This document shows, piece after piece, positions 63,095-64,000 of a DNA stretch of 64,000 nucleotides. A program made the translations under genes and the position numbers. Origin of the DNA: Eutypa lata (Eukaryota; Ascomycota; Sordariomycetes; Xylariales; Diatrypaceae); assembly GCA_022661535.1 (NCBI GenBank), contig JAKULF010000012.1:62001-126000 (forward strand). Direction: 5' to 3'. Position 1 is the stretch's first letter, and every line of letters begins with the position of its first letter. Under the pieces are notes generated by a model. That model did not search any database. It saw nothing but the letters and a program-made list of their open reading frames with translations, and was not told the origin of the DNA.

Positions 63095-63947
63095 CTAATC
63101 TTCGTCTACGGTTTGCTTGCCGCCTTCTTCTCCACCACCATCGCCATCCTCCCGCTCAGCGTTGTTGTCCTTCTTCCACTGCTCGAACCACGACACGATG
63201 CGGTCGACGTTGCTCTCCATCTCGTCGGTGCTGTTGCTGGTGAGCTCGACGACGATCTCGGGCACGTACGAGTCCCGCGCTTCCTGCAGCAGCACCTCCA
63301 TGATCTCCGAGTCCAGGTTCTCCTGTAGCTTCTCCTCCGGATACTTCCTGGGTAAGCAGTTATTTAGGGGTTAGTTTTGGGGGCTTTGCGGTTGGAGAGC
63401 CAGTGATTAAAAGTAAGTCAGGATAACCAGATGGGGAAGAGAGAAGGAAGGAAAGGCGAGAAGATGCTGCCGGTAATTCAAACTTACCTCGCTGCTAATC
63501 GATCGTATAATGTCGTCGAGTCCACCCGCAGCACGACAACGAGGTCGATCCATCTCGCGGGGAAGAGATCGCACGCATGCCAGTCGATGATGCAACCGCC
63601 GGCTAGGGCATCAGGTTCGATGGCATCAAGGAGCTATAAATAGAGATAAAATCTGTAAGCCCTCCCCCCTATCTTTTCTTCTTCTCTCTTCTTCTCCCCT
63701 TTATCCCACACGAGACGAAGCCAGCATGTGAATTGATAGGTGCACTGCACTTAAAAATATTTACCTTATCTTCGTCCACTATCCAGCTCATAAACTTCTC
63801 ATCCCAGCCCTCATGGCACTCCTTCTCCTTGACGATCTGGTTTACCGAGAGGTGCCGCAGTCCGGTCCTCTCCGCCAAGGCCTCACAGTGCGTGGTCTTA
63901 CCCACACCGGGGGTGCCCGTGATGATAATGTTTGGTGACTTGCGCAT
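63095..63947 (-). CDS. FAP7: Adenylate kinase isoenzyme 6 / ribosome biogenesis factor FAP7
   Basis: Three exons (63765-63947, 63488-63633, 63095-63347) give 193 residues. The P-loop IITGTPGVGKTTHCEAL (about residues 8-24) is followed by HLSVNQIVKEK and FMSWIVDEDK, then LLDAIEPDALAGGCIIDWHACDLFP with the family's WHACD signature, and VVVLRVDSTTLYDRLAARKY. The tail is acidic (EREDGDGGGEEGG). FAP7/AK6 is a nuclear ATPase that acts with Rps14 in 18S rRNA maturation. The ATG at 63947 was chosen since the further upstream in-frame codon is GTG. The 5' flank is cut by the window end. Confidence 0.95.
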
Positions 63948-64000
63948 TGCAATTTGTTTCCTTGTCACTCACTCACAAACTTGGGAGAGAACCTGCTGAT

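Overview
The window looks like a piece of a filamentous ascomycete (Pezizomycotina) nuclear chromosome. Protein-coding genes carry several short spliceosomal introns (about 50-150 nt, GT-AG with CTAAC-like branch sites), the proteins are typical fungal housekeeping proteins, and the left third is a block with the signature of repeat-induced point mutation (RIP). I cannot assign a genus. All reading was by eye; no alignments or searches were run.

1-19,504: an extremely AT-rich block, about 10% GC in lines I counted. CpA and CpC are scarce while CpG and CpT persist, and no intact gene remains. Inside are nested LTR retrotransposons. A Ty3/Gypsy element (3383-12330) has 230-bp LTRs, a 5-bp target duplication, and recognisable remains of reverse transcriptase, RNase H and integrase. 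It contains a smaller 1.6-kb LTR element (5377-7003), and it may itself sit inside an older element whose ends are near 1.1 and 18.2 kb. The block ends abruptly near 19,504.

19.5-22.9 kb: normal base composition but broken genes: an alpha/beta-hydrolase (esterase) pseudogene cut off near the block edge, and a Zn(II)2Cys6 transcription-factor pseudogene with in-frame stops and a frameshift. Next come an intact short-chain dehydrogenase and a TPMT-like methyltransferase. This could be the remains of a small metabolic cluster next to the repeat block.

27-64 kb: a mostly conserved gene region. In order: a single-pass membrane protein, YKT6 (v-SNARE), homocitrate synthase (lysine biosynthesis), an IMO32/ABHD11-like mitochondrial hydrolase, a Rab18-like GTPase, ribosomal protein eS1, a small basic hypothetical protein, URC1 (uracil catabolism), ELF1, uracil phosphoribosyltransferase, a WAPL-type cohesin release factor, Rheb GTPase, cytosolic seryl-tRNA synthetase, a ZUP1/Mug105-like deubiquitinase, HAM1 (ITP pyrophosphatase) and FAP7 (adenylate kinase 6). 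URC1 and the uracil phosphoribosyltransferase, which act in one uracil-handling pathway, are separated only by ELF1. Intergenic DNA is rich in short TAGGTA/TACCTA repeats.
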